This document shows positions 45,217 to 53,221 of a DNA stretch of 64,000 nt, in pieces. The notes beneath the pieces were generated by a model. The model did not search any database, had not been told where the DNA came from, and saw only the letters and a program-made list of their open reading frames with translations. This DNA comes from Streptococcus anginosus (GTDB lineage: Bacteria > Bacillota > Bacilli > Lactobacillales > Streptococcaceae), in NCBI RefSeq assembly GCF_001697145.1, contig NZ_CP012719.1:1522501-1586500 (forward strand), in the 5' to 3' direction. A program made the translations under genes and the position numbers. The stretch's first letter is position 1. Every line of letters starts with the position of its first letter.

Positions 45217-45273
45217 AGTATAGCACAGTTTTTGTTAAATGTCTAGTCTTTTATATATAAAGATTATACTTTT
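45217..45273 (-). promoter_or_regulatory. EIIB promoter with GntR-type dyad
   Basis: On the minus strand TAGACA (45245-45240), 17 bases and TATACT (45222-45217) repeat the architecture of the EIIC promoter. The -35 again lies in an imperfect dyad, TGTCTAGTCTTTT and AAAGATTATACTTTT (45240-45273), similar to the one at 42889-42936. Confidence 0.6.
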
Positions 45274-45289
45274 CAAAAAATTTAATAAC

Positions 45290-45327
45290 AAAAAACTCTT
45301 TCCGGTCAAATTTTGACTAGAAAGAGT
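45290..45327 (-). terminator. Terminator of the ABC exporter operon
   Basis: On the minus strand ACTCTTTC and GAAAGAGT with an inner GTCAAA/TTTGAC pair form the stem and are followed by TTTTT. Confidence 0.75.
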
Positions 45328-45358
45328 CCCTATTGCAATTTATCGTTTGTCATTTCCT

Positions 45359-47119
45359 TTACGCATATTCTGCGTCTTCATCAAATTGACTATTGTAAAG
45401 ATCAGCATAGAAGCCGTTTTGTTCCATCAATTGTTCGTGATTGCCTTGTTCAATGATATTGCCATCTCGCATAACCAAAATTAAGTCAGCATTACGAATC
45501 GTTGACAAACGGTGAGCAATGACAAAGGAAGTCCGTCCTTCCATTAGTTTATCCATCGCTTTTTGAATCAGCTCTTCCGTCCGTGTATCAACAGATGAAG
45601 TCGCTTCGTCCAAGATAAGCAATGGAGCATCCTTAAGAAGGGCACGCGCAATGGTTAGCAATTGCTTTTGCCCAACAGAGAGGCTCACAGTATCGTCCAG
45701 CACCGTATCATATCCTTTTGGCAAAGTCTTAATGAAGTGATGAACCCCAACAGCTTTGGCAGCTGCCACAACTGCTTCGTCAGAAATATTTTTCTGATTG
45801 TAAATCAAATTTTCCTTAATCGTTCCCTCAAATAACCAAGTGTCTTGAAGAACCATGGAGAAGGCATCATGTACCTCAGAGCGTTTCATTTGCTTCGTAT
45901 CAATACCATCAATCGTAATCCGCCCTTTCTCAATCTCATAGAATTTCATCAGCAAATTGACGATCGTCGTCTTCCCAGCACCGGTCGGACCGACAATGGC
46001 AATCTTTTGCCCTGCTTTTGCATTGGCAGAAAAATCATGAATAATCGTTCGATCTGGATTGTAACCAAAGAATACATTATCAAAGGCAACATCGCCTTTT
46101 AAGGTCGTGAGTTGTTGCGCCTTGTGCTCATCGTTTTCCATTTCAGGCTCTGCTAAAAATTCAAACACGCGTCCCATAGCAGCGCTAGCTTGTTGAAGAG
46201 TGGTAATCCCTTGCGCAATTTGTGACAACGGTTGAGAGAAAGTCCGTACATACACCATAAAGGCAACAATCGTTCCCATAGTGACATCGCCATTCAAGGC
46301 CATGCTCGCTCCAACCAAAACAACCATAACGTAACCGAAGTTCCCTACAAACATCATAAGCGGCATCATAATCCCTGAAATAAATTGGGATTTCCACATG
46401 CTGTTGTAAAGATTCGTATTGAGCGTTTGAAAGGCTGCTTTAGATTCCTCTGCGGCATTGTAGCTGACAATGACATTATGCCCAGAGTACATTTCTTCTA
46501 CATAGCCATTAACGCTGGCAAGATTTTCTTGTTGTGCTCGAAAAAATCGTTGAGATTTGCCCATAATCAAAGCAACAAAGACAAAGCCAATCAAGACTGA
46601 GCCAATCGTTACAAAGGAAAGGATGACATTGTTGTAAAACATCATAAAGAGAACAGCAATAAGAAGTAAACTTGAGGATATGACTGCTCCTAAACTTTGG
46701 TTCAAAGACTGTCCGACCGTATCCACGTCATTGGTGACCCGTGAAAGAGTATCCCCTTGAGAATGGCTGTCAAAATACCGCAATGGTAATTTATTGATTT
46801 TTTCAGCAATAGCAGTCCGCAAACGCTTGGAGAAATGCTGAATAACAGATGAAATGATAAAAGATTGAACGTAATTTAACAAAGCACCTGCTGCATACAA
46901 AATCGCTAGGAAAAGAGCAATGTTGGAGATTGCTTTCAAATCAATCTGACTTCGCATTCCCTCTGTGATAAGGTTGGTAATTTCTTTTAATTTGTCCGGT
47001 CCATAAACTGTAATAATACTAGACACTGCCGCTCCCACAAATGCAATGAGCAATGGAAGCTGAAAACCTTTGAGATAAGGTTTCACTTGGCTAAATAAAG
47101 ATGATTTTTTATTTTCCAT
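45359..47119 (-). CDS. Heterodimeric ABC multidrug exporter, subunit 2
   Basis: The 586-residue half-transporter has six membrane helices (about 20-320) and a C-terminal ATPase with Walker A VGPTGAGKTTIVNLL, a variant signature LSVGQKQLLTIARAL and Walker B LLILDEATSSVDT. It starts at MENKKSSLFSQVKPYLKG and overlaps subunit 1 by 11 bases. Related pairs (SatAB of S. suis, LmrCD-type) pump out fluoroquinolones and other drugs; the substrate here is inferred. Confidence 0.9.
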   Translation of the reverse strand: MENKKSSLFSQVKPYLKGFQLPLLIAFVGAAVSSIITVYGPDKLKEITNLITEGMRSQIDLKAISNIALFLAILYAAGALLNYVQSFIISSVIQHFSKRLRTAIAEKINKLPLRYFDSHSQGDTLSRVTNDVDTVGQSLNQSLGAVISSSLLLIAVLFMMFYNNVILSFVTIGSVLIGFVFVALIMGKSQRFFRAQQENLASVNGYVEEMYSGHNVIVSYNAAEESKAAFQTLNTNLYNSMWKSQFISGIMMPLMMFVGNFGYVMVVLVGASMALNGDVTMGTIVAFMVYVRTFSQPLSQIAQGITTLQQASAAMGRVFEFLAEPEMENDEHKAQQLTTLKGDVAFDNVFFGYNPDRTIIHDFSANAKAGQKIAIVGPTGAGKTTIVNLLMKFYEIEKGRITIDGIDTKQMKRSEVHDAFSMVLQDTWLFEGTIKENLIYNQKNISDEAVVAAAKAVGVHHFIKTLPKGYDTVLDDTVSLSVGQKQLLTIARALLKDAPLLILDEATSSVDTRTEELIQKAMDKLMEGRTSFVIAHRLSTIRNADLILVMRDGNIIEQGNHEQLMEQNGFYADLYNSQFDEDAEYA

Positions 47120-48875
47120 TTTCCAATTCCTCCTTTGATAATTGTGAGTAAGCAATTTCTTGGTAAACTGCGTTCGTTGCCAGCAATTCTTTATGAGTAC
47201 CCTGACCGACTACTTTTCCTTTATCCAGTACCAAAATCTGATCAGCATCCATAATCGTTGAAATCCGCTGCGCCACAATCAATCTGGTTGTGTCCTTCAC
47301 TTTTTTCGCTAATTCTTCCCGCAAAATGCGGTCTGTCTTATAGTCCAGCGCTGAAAATGAATCATCAAAAATCAAAATTTCAGGCTTGCGAGCAAGCGCA
47401 CGCGCAATTGCCAAACGTTGCTTTTGCCCACCAGAGAAATTGGTCCCGCTTTGTGCGACCTCTGAGTGCAGACCACCTTCTTTTTCTTCAACAAATGATT
47501 TCGCTTGTGCCAAGTCCAACGCAGCCCACATTTTTTCATCATCCAATGGACTTTCATTGCTTTGTCCAAAGTCCAAATTACTCTTTATATCACCAGAGAA
47601 GAGGACAGCTTTTTGTGGAATGTAGCCAACTTTATTATGCAAATCTTCTAGCTGATAATCTTTGACGTTTACGCCGTCTACTAAAATTCTTCCTTCTGTC
47701 ACATCATAAAAACGAGGAATTAAGCTAATTAGAGTAGATTTCCCAGAACCGGTTGAACCAATGAAAGCTACGGTTTCACCTGCTTTTGCTGTAAAGCTGA
47801 CATGCTCAATGACAGCCTCAGAGTTTTTAGCATAGCGGAAAGACACATTGTCAAATACCACTTCTCCTTTAATATCTTTAGCTTCTTTAGGGTGTTCTGG
47901 AGACTCAATCGTTGAATATAAATCAAGCACTTCATTAATCCGTCCAGCAGACACCAAGGTACGAGGTAGAATGATAAAAAGAGCCGCCATGAGCATGAAG
48001 CCCATTACCACTTGCATGGCATAAGACATAAAGACTACCATATCACTAAAGATAGGCAATCGCTCTGGTAAAGCTGCGTCTTGAATCAAGTAAGCCCCAA
48101 TCCAATAAATCGCTAAAGTCAATCCGCTCGAAATCCCCATCATAATTGGATTTAAAATTGCCATGAGACGACTGACAAAGAGATTCAAACGAGTCACTTC
48201 ATCATTGGCTCCTGCAAACTTGTCATCTTGATAGTCTTCAGCATTGTAAGCCCGAACAACACGAATCCCTGTTAGACTTTCACGCGTAATACTGTTCAAC
48301 TTATCAGTCAACCGTTGAATAACGGATTGCTTTGGAAAGGCAAGCGTCATCAGAACTGTTGTCATGATAATATTCACAATTACCGCCACAATAACTGCCC
48401 AGAGCCAATATTCTGATTTCCCAATGATTTTCGTAATCGCCCAAATCGCCATAATCGGTCCACGAGTCACAACTTGCAAGCCCATTGTAATCATAAGTTG
48501 AATTTGCGTAAGATCATTGGTTGTCCGGGTCAAAAGACTCGGAATAGAAAATCTCTTAATTTCGGCATCTGAATAATCCAGTACACGATTGAAAATATCC
48601 GACCGCAAACTCGTCGTAAAGCTAGCTGCTAATCTAGCCGCTATAAAGCCAACTACTACTGCACTTAGAAAGCTCGCAAAAGATAAGCCAATCATTTTCA
48701 AACCTGGATTCCACAGGTCAGAAACTACTGTCCCTCTCGTCTGTAGGAGTTCCGTAATTTTTGAAATATAAGTTGGAACCTCTAATTCCAAATAAACTGT
48801 TAAACAAGTAAACAAGATACTAATGACAATCATCCCTACTTCTTTAGCAGTTAAACGTTTAAATAATTTAAACAT
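47109..48875 (-). CDS. Heterodimeric ABC multidrug exporter, subunit 1
   Basis: The 588-residue half-transporter has six membrane helices and an ATPase with IGSTGSGKSTLISLI, the normal signature FSGGQKQRLAIARAL and Walker B ILIFDDSFSALD. The residue after Walker B is Asp rather than the catalytic Glu, while subunit 2 keeps Glu but has an altered signature. That split is the hallmark of heterodimeric exporters with one degenerate ATP site. It overlaps the marR gene by 8 bases. Confidence 0.9.
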   Translation of the reverse strand: MFKLFKRLTAKEVGMIVISILFTCLTVYLELEVPTYISKITELLQTRGTVVSDLWNPGLKMIGLSFASFLSAVVVGFIAARLAASFTTSLRSDIFNRVLDYSDAEIKRFSIPSLLTRTTNDLTQIQLMITMGLQVVTRGPIMAIWAITKIIGKSEYWLWAVIVAVIVNIIMTTVLMTLAFPKQSVIQRLTDKLNSITRESLTGIRVVRAYNAEDYQDDKFAGANDEVTRLNLFVSRLMAILNPIMMGISSGLTLAIYWIGAYLIQDAALPERLPIFSDMVVFMSYAMQVVMGFMLMAALFIILPRTLVSAGRINEVLDLYSTIESPEHPKEAKDIKGEVVFDNVSFRYAKNSEAVIEHVSFTAKAGETVAFIGSTGSGKSTLISLIPRFYDVTEGRILVDGVNVKDYQLEDLHNKVGYIPQKAVLFSGDIKSNLDFGQSNESPLDDEKMWAALDLAQAKSFVEEKEGGLHSEVAQSGTNFSGGQKQRLAIARALARKPEILIFDDSFSALDYKTDRILREELAKKVKDTTRLIVAQRISTIMDADQILVLDKGKVVGQGTHKELLATNAVYQEIAYSQLSKEELENGK

Positions 48876-49326
48876 TCGTTTCTCCTTCTTCTAATTTTTC
48901 AATATTCTGGTAAAATTTTCCCATTACCTGAAAAAAAATGACCAGATCCTCTTCTGAAACGCCAGCTAACAGACAACGATCCATTTCATCAAAGAAATCA
49001 CGAATTTTATCCATGCGTTCTTTTGATTCCGGCGTCAAACGAATAATCTTAGCGCGTTTATCGGTCTCACTCACTTCCAGATAAATCAAGCCATTTTTCA
49101 CCATCCGCTTCATTAAATTACTGGCAACGGACTTAGTAATGCCCAACTCCTGCTCAATATCTTTAATAAAGGTCATCTTGTCACAATCTTCGCGGTGGTT
49201 CACAAAATGCAATACCTGCCCCTGTGGACCCGCCATAAATTCAATTCCTCGCTCTTTGGCAATCTTTTGAATCATAAGATGCGTTTTTCGCCCAAATCGC
49301 TTGAATTCCAATAATGGTTTTTCCAT
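48868..49326 (-). CDS. MarR-family repressor of the ABC exporter operon
   Basis: The 152-residue winged-helix regulator has LGITKSVASNLMKRMVKNGLI as recognition region and the wing VSETDKRAKIIRLTPES. It is the first gene of a marR-ABC-ABC operon like satRAB of S. suis, and likely represses its own operon through the three GTTYTC-WW-GAGAAC-type palindromes upstream. Confidence 0.9.
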   Translation of the reverse strand: MEKPLLEFKRFGRKTHLMIQKIAKERGIEFMAGPQGQVLHFVNHREDCDKMTFIKDIEQELGITKSVASNLMKRMVKNGLIYLEVSETDKRAKIIRLTPESKERMDKIRDFFDEMDRCLLAGVSEEDLVIFFQVMGKFYQNIEKLEEGETNV

Positions 49327-49345
49327 TTTGACTTCCTTTCAAATA

Positions 49346-49359
49346 GTTCTCTAGAGAAC
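49346..49359. promoter_or_regulatory. MarR operator 1
   Basis: GTTCTCTAGAGAAC is a perfect 14-base palindrome 20 bases from the marR start, between the promoter and the gene. Confidence 0.75.
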
Positions 49360-49365
49360 CAAATG

Positions 49366-49379
49366 GTTTTCATGAGAAC
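49366..49379. promoter_or_regulatory. MarR operator 2
   Basis: GTTTTCATGAGAAC matches operator 1 at most positions. It starts 20 bases further away, on the same helix face, immediately after the -10 box. Confidence 0.72.
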
Positions 49380-49380
49380 T

Positions 49381-49408
49381 ATTTTACTATATTCTAAGTG
49401 AATGTCAA
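49381..49408 (-). promoter_or_regulatory. Promoter of the marR-ABC operon
   Basis: On the minus strand TTGACA (49408-49403), 16 bases and TAAAAT (49386-49381) stand between operators 2 and 3. Confidence 0.65.
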
Positions 49409-49415
49409 GGAAAAA

Positions 49416-49429
49416 GTTTCTATGAGAAC
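49416..49429. promoter_or_regulatory. MarR operator 3
   Basis: GTTTCTATGAGAAC lies just upstream of the -35 box, so the promoter is bracketed by operators. Confidence 0.65.
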
Positions 49430-49447
49430 TAATTTCCAAACAAATTA

Positions 49448-49474
49448 AAACTCAGCTCTATAAAAGCTGAGTCG
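49448..49474 (-). terminator. Terminator of the deformylase-like gene
   Basis: On the minus strand ACTCAGCT and AGCTGAGT pair over TTTATAG and run into TTTTAATTTG. Confidence 0.65.
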
Positions 49475-49482
49475 TCAGATTA

Positions 49483-49893
49483 TTAAATCAAAATCCCTTC
49501 CAAATGATCCAGTTCATGCTGGCAGATTTGTGCGGGAAAATCTTTCAAAGTCAGTGTTTGCTTTTGCCAATGCTGATCCAAATAGTCAACTGTAATTTCC
49601 TTATAACGAGTCGTCAAACGACTACCCGCAAGTGACAAACAGGATTCTTCCGCTCGGTAAGGAGATAACTTTCTTTTCAAAATAGGATTGAATATGATAA
49701 CAGGCACCATACCATACATAAAAATAATAACTTGTTTCTGAACTCCAATCATATTGGCTGCCATGCCGACACACTTATCTTGATTTGCTTTTAAGGTATC
49801 AAACAAATCTTGTCCAATTCCGACATCCTCTTTACATGCTGGTTGTGCTTTCTGCTGCAAGAACAACATATCTTTTACAATTGGTTTAATCAT
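49483..49893 (-). CDS. Peptide-deformylase-like protein, probably not a normal deformylase
   Basis: The 136-residue protein has two of the three deformylase motifs: ESCLSL in place of EGCLS and ICQHELDHLEGIL with the HExxH metal site. In motif 1 the usual GxGLAAxQ appears as VGMAANMIGV, so the conserved active-site glutamine is replaced by methionine. Streptococci have a longer functional deformylase elsewhere. This short paralog may be inactive or act on a different substrate. The start MIKPIVKDMLF is the family start. Confidence 0.78.
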   Translation of the reverse strand: MIKPIVKDMLFLQQKAQPACKEDVGIGQDLFDTLKANQDKCVGMAANMIGVQKQVIIFMYGMVPVIIFNPILKRKLSPYRAEESCLSLAGSRLTTRYKEITVDYLDQHWQKQTLTLKDFPAQICQHELDHLEGILI

Positions 49894-49957
49894 TTTCTTT
49901 CTCATCAAAAAAGAGCAAGCTTATTCAATATTCACTCACTTGCTCTCAATTACTCAA

Positions 49958-50857
49958 TTATCCTTTGGCTTTTTCGCTGACTTTTTTAGCTAAGACAAAG
50001 TTTCCAAGTGTTGCTGACCCATTTCCTGCAACTGCTGGCGTCACAATGTAATCACGCACATCTGGAACAGGCAAATAACCATTCAACAAAACTGTGAACT
50101 TTTCACGAACACGATCCAACATGTGCTGTTGCGCCATAACACCTCCACCAAAGACAATCACATCAGGGCGGAATGTCACCGTTGCTTGAATTGCTGCTTG
50201 CGCAATGTAGTAGGCTTGAATATCCCAAACAGAACTGTTTAGTTCAATATTTTCACCTCGAATACCTGTCCGAGCCTCTAAACTAGGTCCAGCAGCCAGC
50301 CCTTCTAAACAGCCATTATGGAAAGGACACACCCCATTAAATTCTTTTTCTACATCCATTGGGTGTTTTGCAACGTAGTAATGTCCCATTTCTGGATGAC
50401 CCGTCCCACCAACAAATTCACCACGTTGAATGGCGCCAGCACCAATTCCCGTTCCAATAGTATAATAGACCAAATTTTCAATTCGTCCGCCTGCATTATT
50501 TCGTGCCACTACTTCACCATAAGCAGAGCTATTAACATCTGTCGTAAAGTAAATCGGTACATTTAAAGCACGTCGCAAAGCACCGACAATATCGACATTT
50601 GCCCAGTGTGGTTTAGGTGTCGTTGTAATAAAACCATACGTTTTTGAATTAGGGTCAATATCAATCGGTCCAAAAGAACCAACTGCAAGACCGGCTAAAT
50701 TCTCAAAACGAGAGAAAAATGCAATCGTCTTATCCAACGTTTCAATCGGTGTGGTCGTTGGAAATTGTGTTTTCTCAACTACTTCAAATTTTTCATCCCC
50801 AACTGCACACACAAATTTTGTACCACCAGCTTCTAGGCTTCCATACAATTTTGTCAT
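49958..50857 (-). CDS. scrK: Fructokinase (ROK family)
   Basis: The 299-residue sugar kinase phosphorylates the fructose released from sucrose 6-phosphate. The ATP-binding start LYGSLEAGGTKFVCAVGD and the ROK zinc site GHYYVAKHPMD...CPFHNGCLEG are present. It starts at MTKLYGS and has an extended -10 promoter (TGCTATAAT, 50901-50896) of its own, after the scrA terminators. Confidence 0.93.
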   Translation of the reverse strand: MTKLYGSLEAGGTKFVCAVGDEKFEVVEKTQFPTTTPIETLDKTIAFFSRFENLAGLAVGSFGPIDIDPNSKTYGFITTTPKPHWANVDIVGALRRALNVPIYFTTDVNSSAYGEVVARNNAGGRIENLVYYTIGTGIGAGAIQRGEFVGGTGHPEMGHYYVAKHPMDVEKEFNGVCPFHNGCLEGLAAGPSLEARTGIRGENIELNSSVWDIQAYYIAQAAIQATVTFRPDVIVFGGGVMAQQHMLDRVREKFTVLLNGYLPVPDVRDYIVTPAVAGNGSATLGNFVLAKKVSEKAKG

Positions 50858-50962
50858 TTCAAAACCTCTTTTAATTTTGTTTTCTTCTCTATTCATTATA
50901 GCATATCCTCGTATGACTTCTGAGTAAAAATCTTACTTTTTCTTCTCTTTTTCAAAGAAAAG

Positions 50963-51001
50963 GGAGTGGGAAAGAACCGGAAAGAGTTCGTTTCCCACTC
51001 C
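50963..51001 (-). terminator. Strong hairpin between scrA and scrK
   Basis: GGAGTGGGAAA and TTTCCCACTCC form a perfect 11-base stem over about 17 bases, with CTTTTC following on the minus strand. It belongs to the TGGGA-type hairpins seen repeatedly in this window. Confidence 0.7.
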
Positions 51002-51003
51002 TG

Positions 51004-51063
51004 CACAGTTGATTGACAACTTTGAGACATGAAGCGAGCAAAGAAAACAATCAACCGCTGTGT
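51004..51063. repeat. Second long hairpin in the scrA-scrK interval
   Basis: CACAGTTGATTG and CAATCAACCGCTGTG pair with a small bulge; an inner CTTTG...CAAAG pair stands in the loop. There is no T-run, so it is a structural or processing element rather than a terminator. Confidence 0.45.
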
Positions 51064-51090
51064 TAATGTGTTTTGTTAACTAAAAGTGAA

Positions 51091-51116
51091 GAAGCTGAAC
51101 TTTTTGTTCAGCCTCT
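51091..51116 (-). terminator. scrA terminator
   Basis: On the minus strand GAGGCTGAAC and GTTCAGCTTC pair around five A and are followed by a weak TTCACTTTTAG. It lies just after the scrA stop. Confidence 0.65.
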
Positions 51117-51131
51117 TATCACATTACAAGG

Positions 51132-53030
51132 TTAGGCTTTTAGCTCAATCACAGCATCGCCTTTCGCTACTGTACCCTCTGCAACAGGAGTAACAGAAGC
51201 ATAATCAGCTGTGTTGGTAATAATCACCATAGTTGTGTCATCAAGACCAGCGGCTGCAATTTTCGCAGCATCAAATGTACCAAGAACATCGCCAGCTTTC
51301 ACCTTATCACCTTGAGCAACTTTTTGATCAAATCCGTCACCGTTCATAGAAACTGTGTCAATACCTACGTGAATCAAGATTTCAGCACCTTTTGTCGTTT
51401 TCAAGCCATAAGCGTGACCAGTTGCAAATGCGATTGTCACTTCTGCATCCGCAGGAGCATACACAACACCTTCACTAGGTTTCACCGCAACTCCTTGTCC
51501 CATAGCACCGCTAGAGAATACTGGATCATTGACATCTTTCAAGTCAACCATTTGACCAACGATTGGAGAAACGATTGTTTCATCAGAAAGGACTGGCGCA
51601 GCTGCTTCATTAGCTTCTACTACTTCTTTTGCTTCAGTCACTTCTTCTTCAGCATCTTTGTAACCAAATGCGTAAGTCAAACCAAATCCAAGACCAGTAG
51701 TTACAAGTACCATAAAGATATATTGAAGAACTTGACCATTCAGATAGAGAAGCGTACCTGGGATAATAGTAATACCAAATCCAGTACCAGCAAGTCCAAG
51801 AATAGAAGCTAACCAACCACCAGCAGCACCGGCAACAAGACCAAGTACAAATGGTTTACCATAACGTAAGTTTACCCCGAAAATAGCTGGTTCAGTAATT
51901 CCAAGACCTGCAGAGAGAGCAGCCGGGAAGGCAAGAGCTTTTAGTTTTTTAGATTTTGTTTTTACACCAACTGCAAGAGTTGCACCCGCTTGGGCAGTCA
52001 TAGCAGCTGTGATGATCGCATTAAAGGCATCTTTTCCTTCATTTGCAATCAATTGTGCTTCTAGTAAGTTGAAGATATGGTGAACACCAGTTACCACGAT
52101 AAGCTGATGCACACCGCCAAGGATGAGACCAGCTAAGCCAAACGGTAAGGCAAGAATAGCTTTTGTCGCAGCAAGAATGACATTTTCAAGTGAGTGGAAA
52201 ATTGGACCAATGACAAAGAGCCCAAGAACTGACATCACAAGGAAGGTCAAGAATGGTACAACAAGCAAATCAAGCACATCTGGAATTTTCTTATGCAACC
52301 ATTTTTCAAGTTTCGCACCAAGTAGTCCAATGAAGAAGGCTGGCAATACTGAGTTTTGATAACCAACTACTGGAATGAAACCAAAGAACATGATTGGCTT
52401 TGCAGCACCAGAAGCTACATCCCAAGCATTTGGAAGAGCGGTATTTACCAACATCAAACCAAGTACAATACCGATCACTGGATTCCCACCGAATACACGG
52501 AAAGCTGACCAAGAAATCAAAGCTGGGAAGAAGGCAAATGCTGTATCTGTCAACACAACTGTGTAAGTATAGAAGTCTGACGCAGCAAAGGCTTTTGAAG
52601 TTGTTCCAAATAACCCAAGAATCGTATCATTATTAATCGCACCACGAATCCCCATGAAGAGACCTGTTGCTACGATTGCTGGCAGGATTGGCACAAATAC
52701 GTCACCAAATGTACGAACGGCACGTTGGAACCAATTCCCCTTTTTAGCTGCTTCTGCTTTTTGCTCACCAGTTGAAGACGTAGGCAAACCAAGCGCTACC
52801 ACTTCATCATAGATTTTATTCACTGTACCAGTACCAAAGATAATTTGATATTGACCTGAGTTAAAGAAAGCTCCCTGAACCTTTTCAAGATTCTCAACTC
52901 TGTCTTTATCAATCTTAGCTTCATCTTTGACCATGACACGCAGACGGGTCGCACAGTGAGCAACACTACTTACATTGTCACGTCCGCCAATGGCCTCAAT
53001 GACTGCTTTTGCAATGTCCTTATTTTCCAT
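51132..53030 (-). CDS. scrA: Sucrose-specific PTS EIIBCA
   Basis: The 632-residue multidomain permease takes up sucrose as sucrose 6-phosphate. The EIIB domain (1-90) has the phosphocysteine C26 in VAHCATRLRVMV, the EIIC domain (about 105-460) has the sucrose-family membrane core, and the C-terminal glucose-type EIIA domain (about 490-632) has the histidine in ILIHVGIDTVSMNGDGF. The second ATG is chosen because AAGGAG stands six bases before it. It is divergent from scrB. Confidence 0.95.
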   Translation of the reverse strand: MENKDIAKAVIEAIGGRDNVSSVAHCATRLRVMVKDEAKIDKDRVENLEKVQGAFFNSGQYQIIFGTGTVNKIYDEVVALGLPTSSTGEQKAEAAKKGNWFQRAVRTFGDVFVPILPAIVATGLFMGIRGAINNDTILGLFGTTSKAFAASDFYTYTVVLTDTAFAFFPALISWSAFRVFGGNPVIGIVLGLMLVNTALPNAWDVASGAAKPIMFFGFIPVVGYQNSVLPAFFIGLLGAKLEKWLHKKIPDVLDLLVVPFLTFLVMSVLGLFVIGPIFHSLENVILAATKAILALPFGLAGLILGGVHQLIVVTGVHHIFNLLEAQLIANEGKDAFNAIITAAMTAQAGATLAVGVKTKSKKLKALAFPAALSAGLGITEPAIFGVNLRYGKPFVLGLVAGAAGGWLASILGLAGTGFGITIIPGTLLYLNGQVLQYIFMVLVTTGLGFGLTYAFGYKDAEEEVTEAKEVVEANEAAAPVLSDETIVSPIVGQMVDLKDVNDPVFSSGAMGQGVAVKPSEGVVYAPADAEVTIAFATGHAYGLKTTKGAEILIHVGIDTVSMNGDGFDQKVAQGDKVKAGDVLGTFDAAKIAAAGLDDTTMVIITNTADYASVTPVAEGTVAKGDAVIELKA

Positions 53031-53067
53031 TTGCATCTCCTTATTGAAAATAATTAAAATTTATGAA

Positions 53068-53082
53068 AGCGATTTAATCGCT
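53068..53082. promoter_or_regulatory. Operator near the scrA transcription start
   Basis: AGCGATTTAATCGCT has perfect 6-base arms and stands just downstream of the scrA -10 box, a blocking position for the ScrR repressor. Confidence 0.6.
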
Positions 53083-53094
53083 CCTACGACTATT

Positions 53095-53122
53095 ATTTTA
53101 ACATGATTTCAAAATATGTCAA
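53095..53122 (-). promoter_or_regulatory. scrA promoter
   Basis: On the minus strand TTGACA (53122-53117), 16 bases and TAAAAT (53100-53095). The neighbouring AAAACGCTTGACA resembles another LacI-type half operator. Confidence 0.65.
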
Positions 53123-53159
53123 GCGTTTTGCAGAAATTTAATTTTTTTCTATTAAAAAG

Positions 53160-53188
53160 TTGATTTTTTCAGAGAAAACGTTTACTAT
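53160..53188 (+). promoter_or_regulatory. scrB promoter with cre/ScrR-type site
   Basis: TTGATT (53160-53165), 17 bases and TACTAT (53183-53188) form the promoter. AGAAAACGTTTACT (53173-53186) lies in the spacer and matches the LacI/CcpA-type cre pattern at 12 of 14 positions, so CcpA or ScrR may act here. Confidence 0.6.
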
Positions 53189-53221
53189 ATAAGTAAGAAA
53201 ACTATCTTGGAGGACAAAAGA

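Noticed and set aside
53105-53125. Catabolite-response element in the scrA promoter (GTCAAGCGTTTTGCAG)
   Set aside because: The spacing of conserved bases is off by one against the cre consensus; a ScrR half site is more likely.
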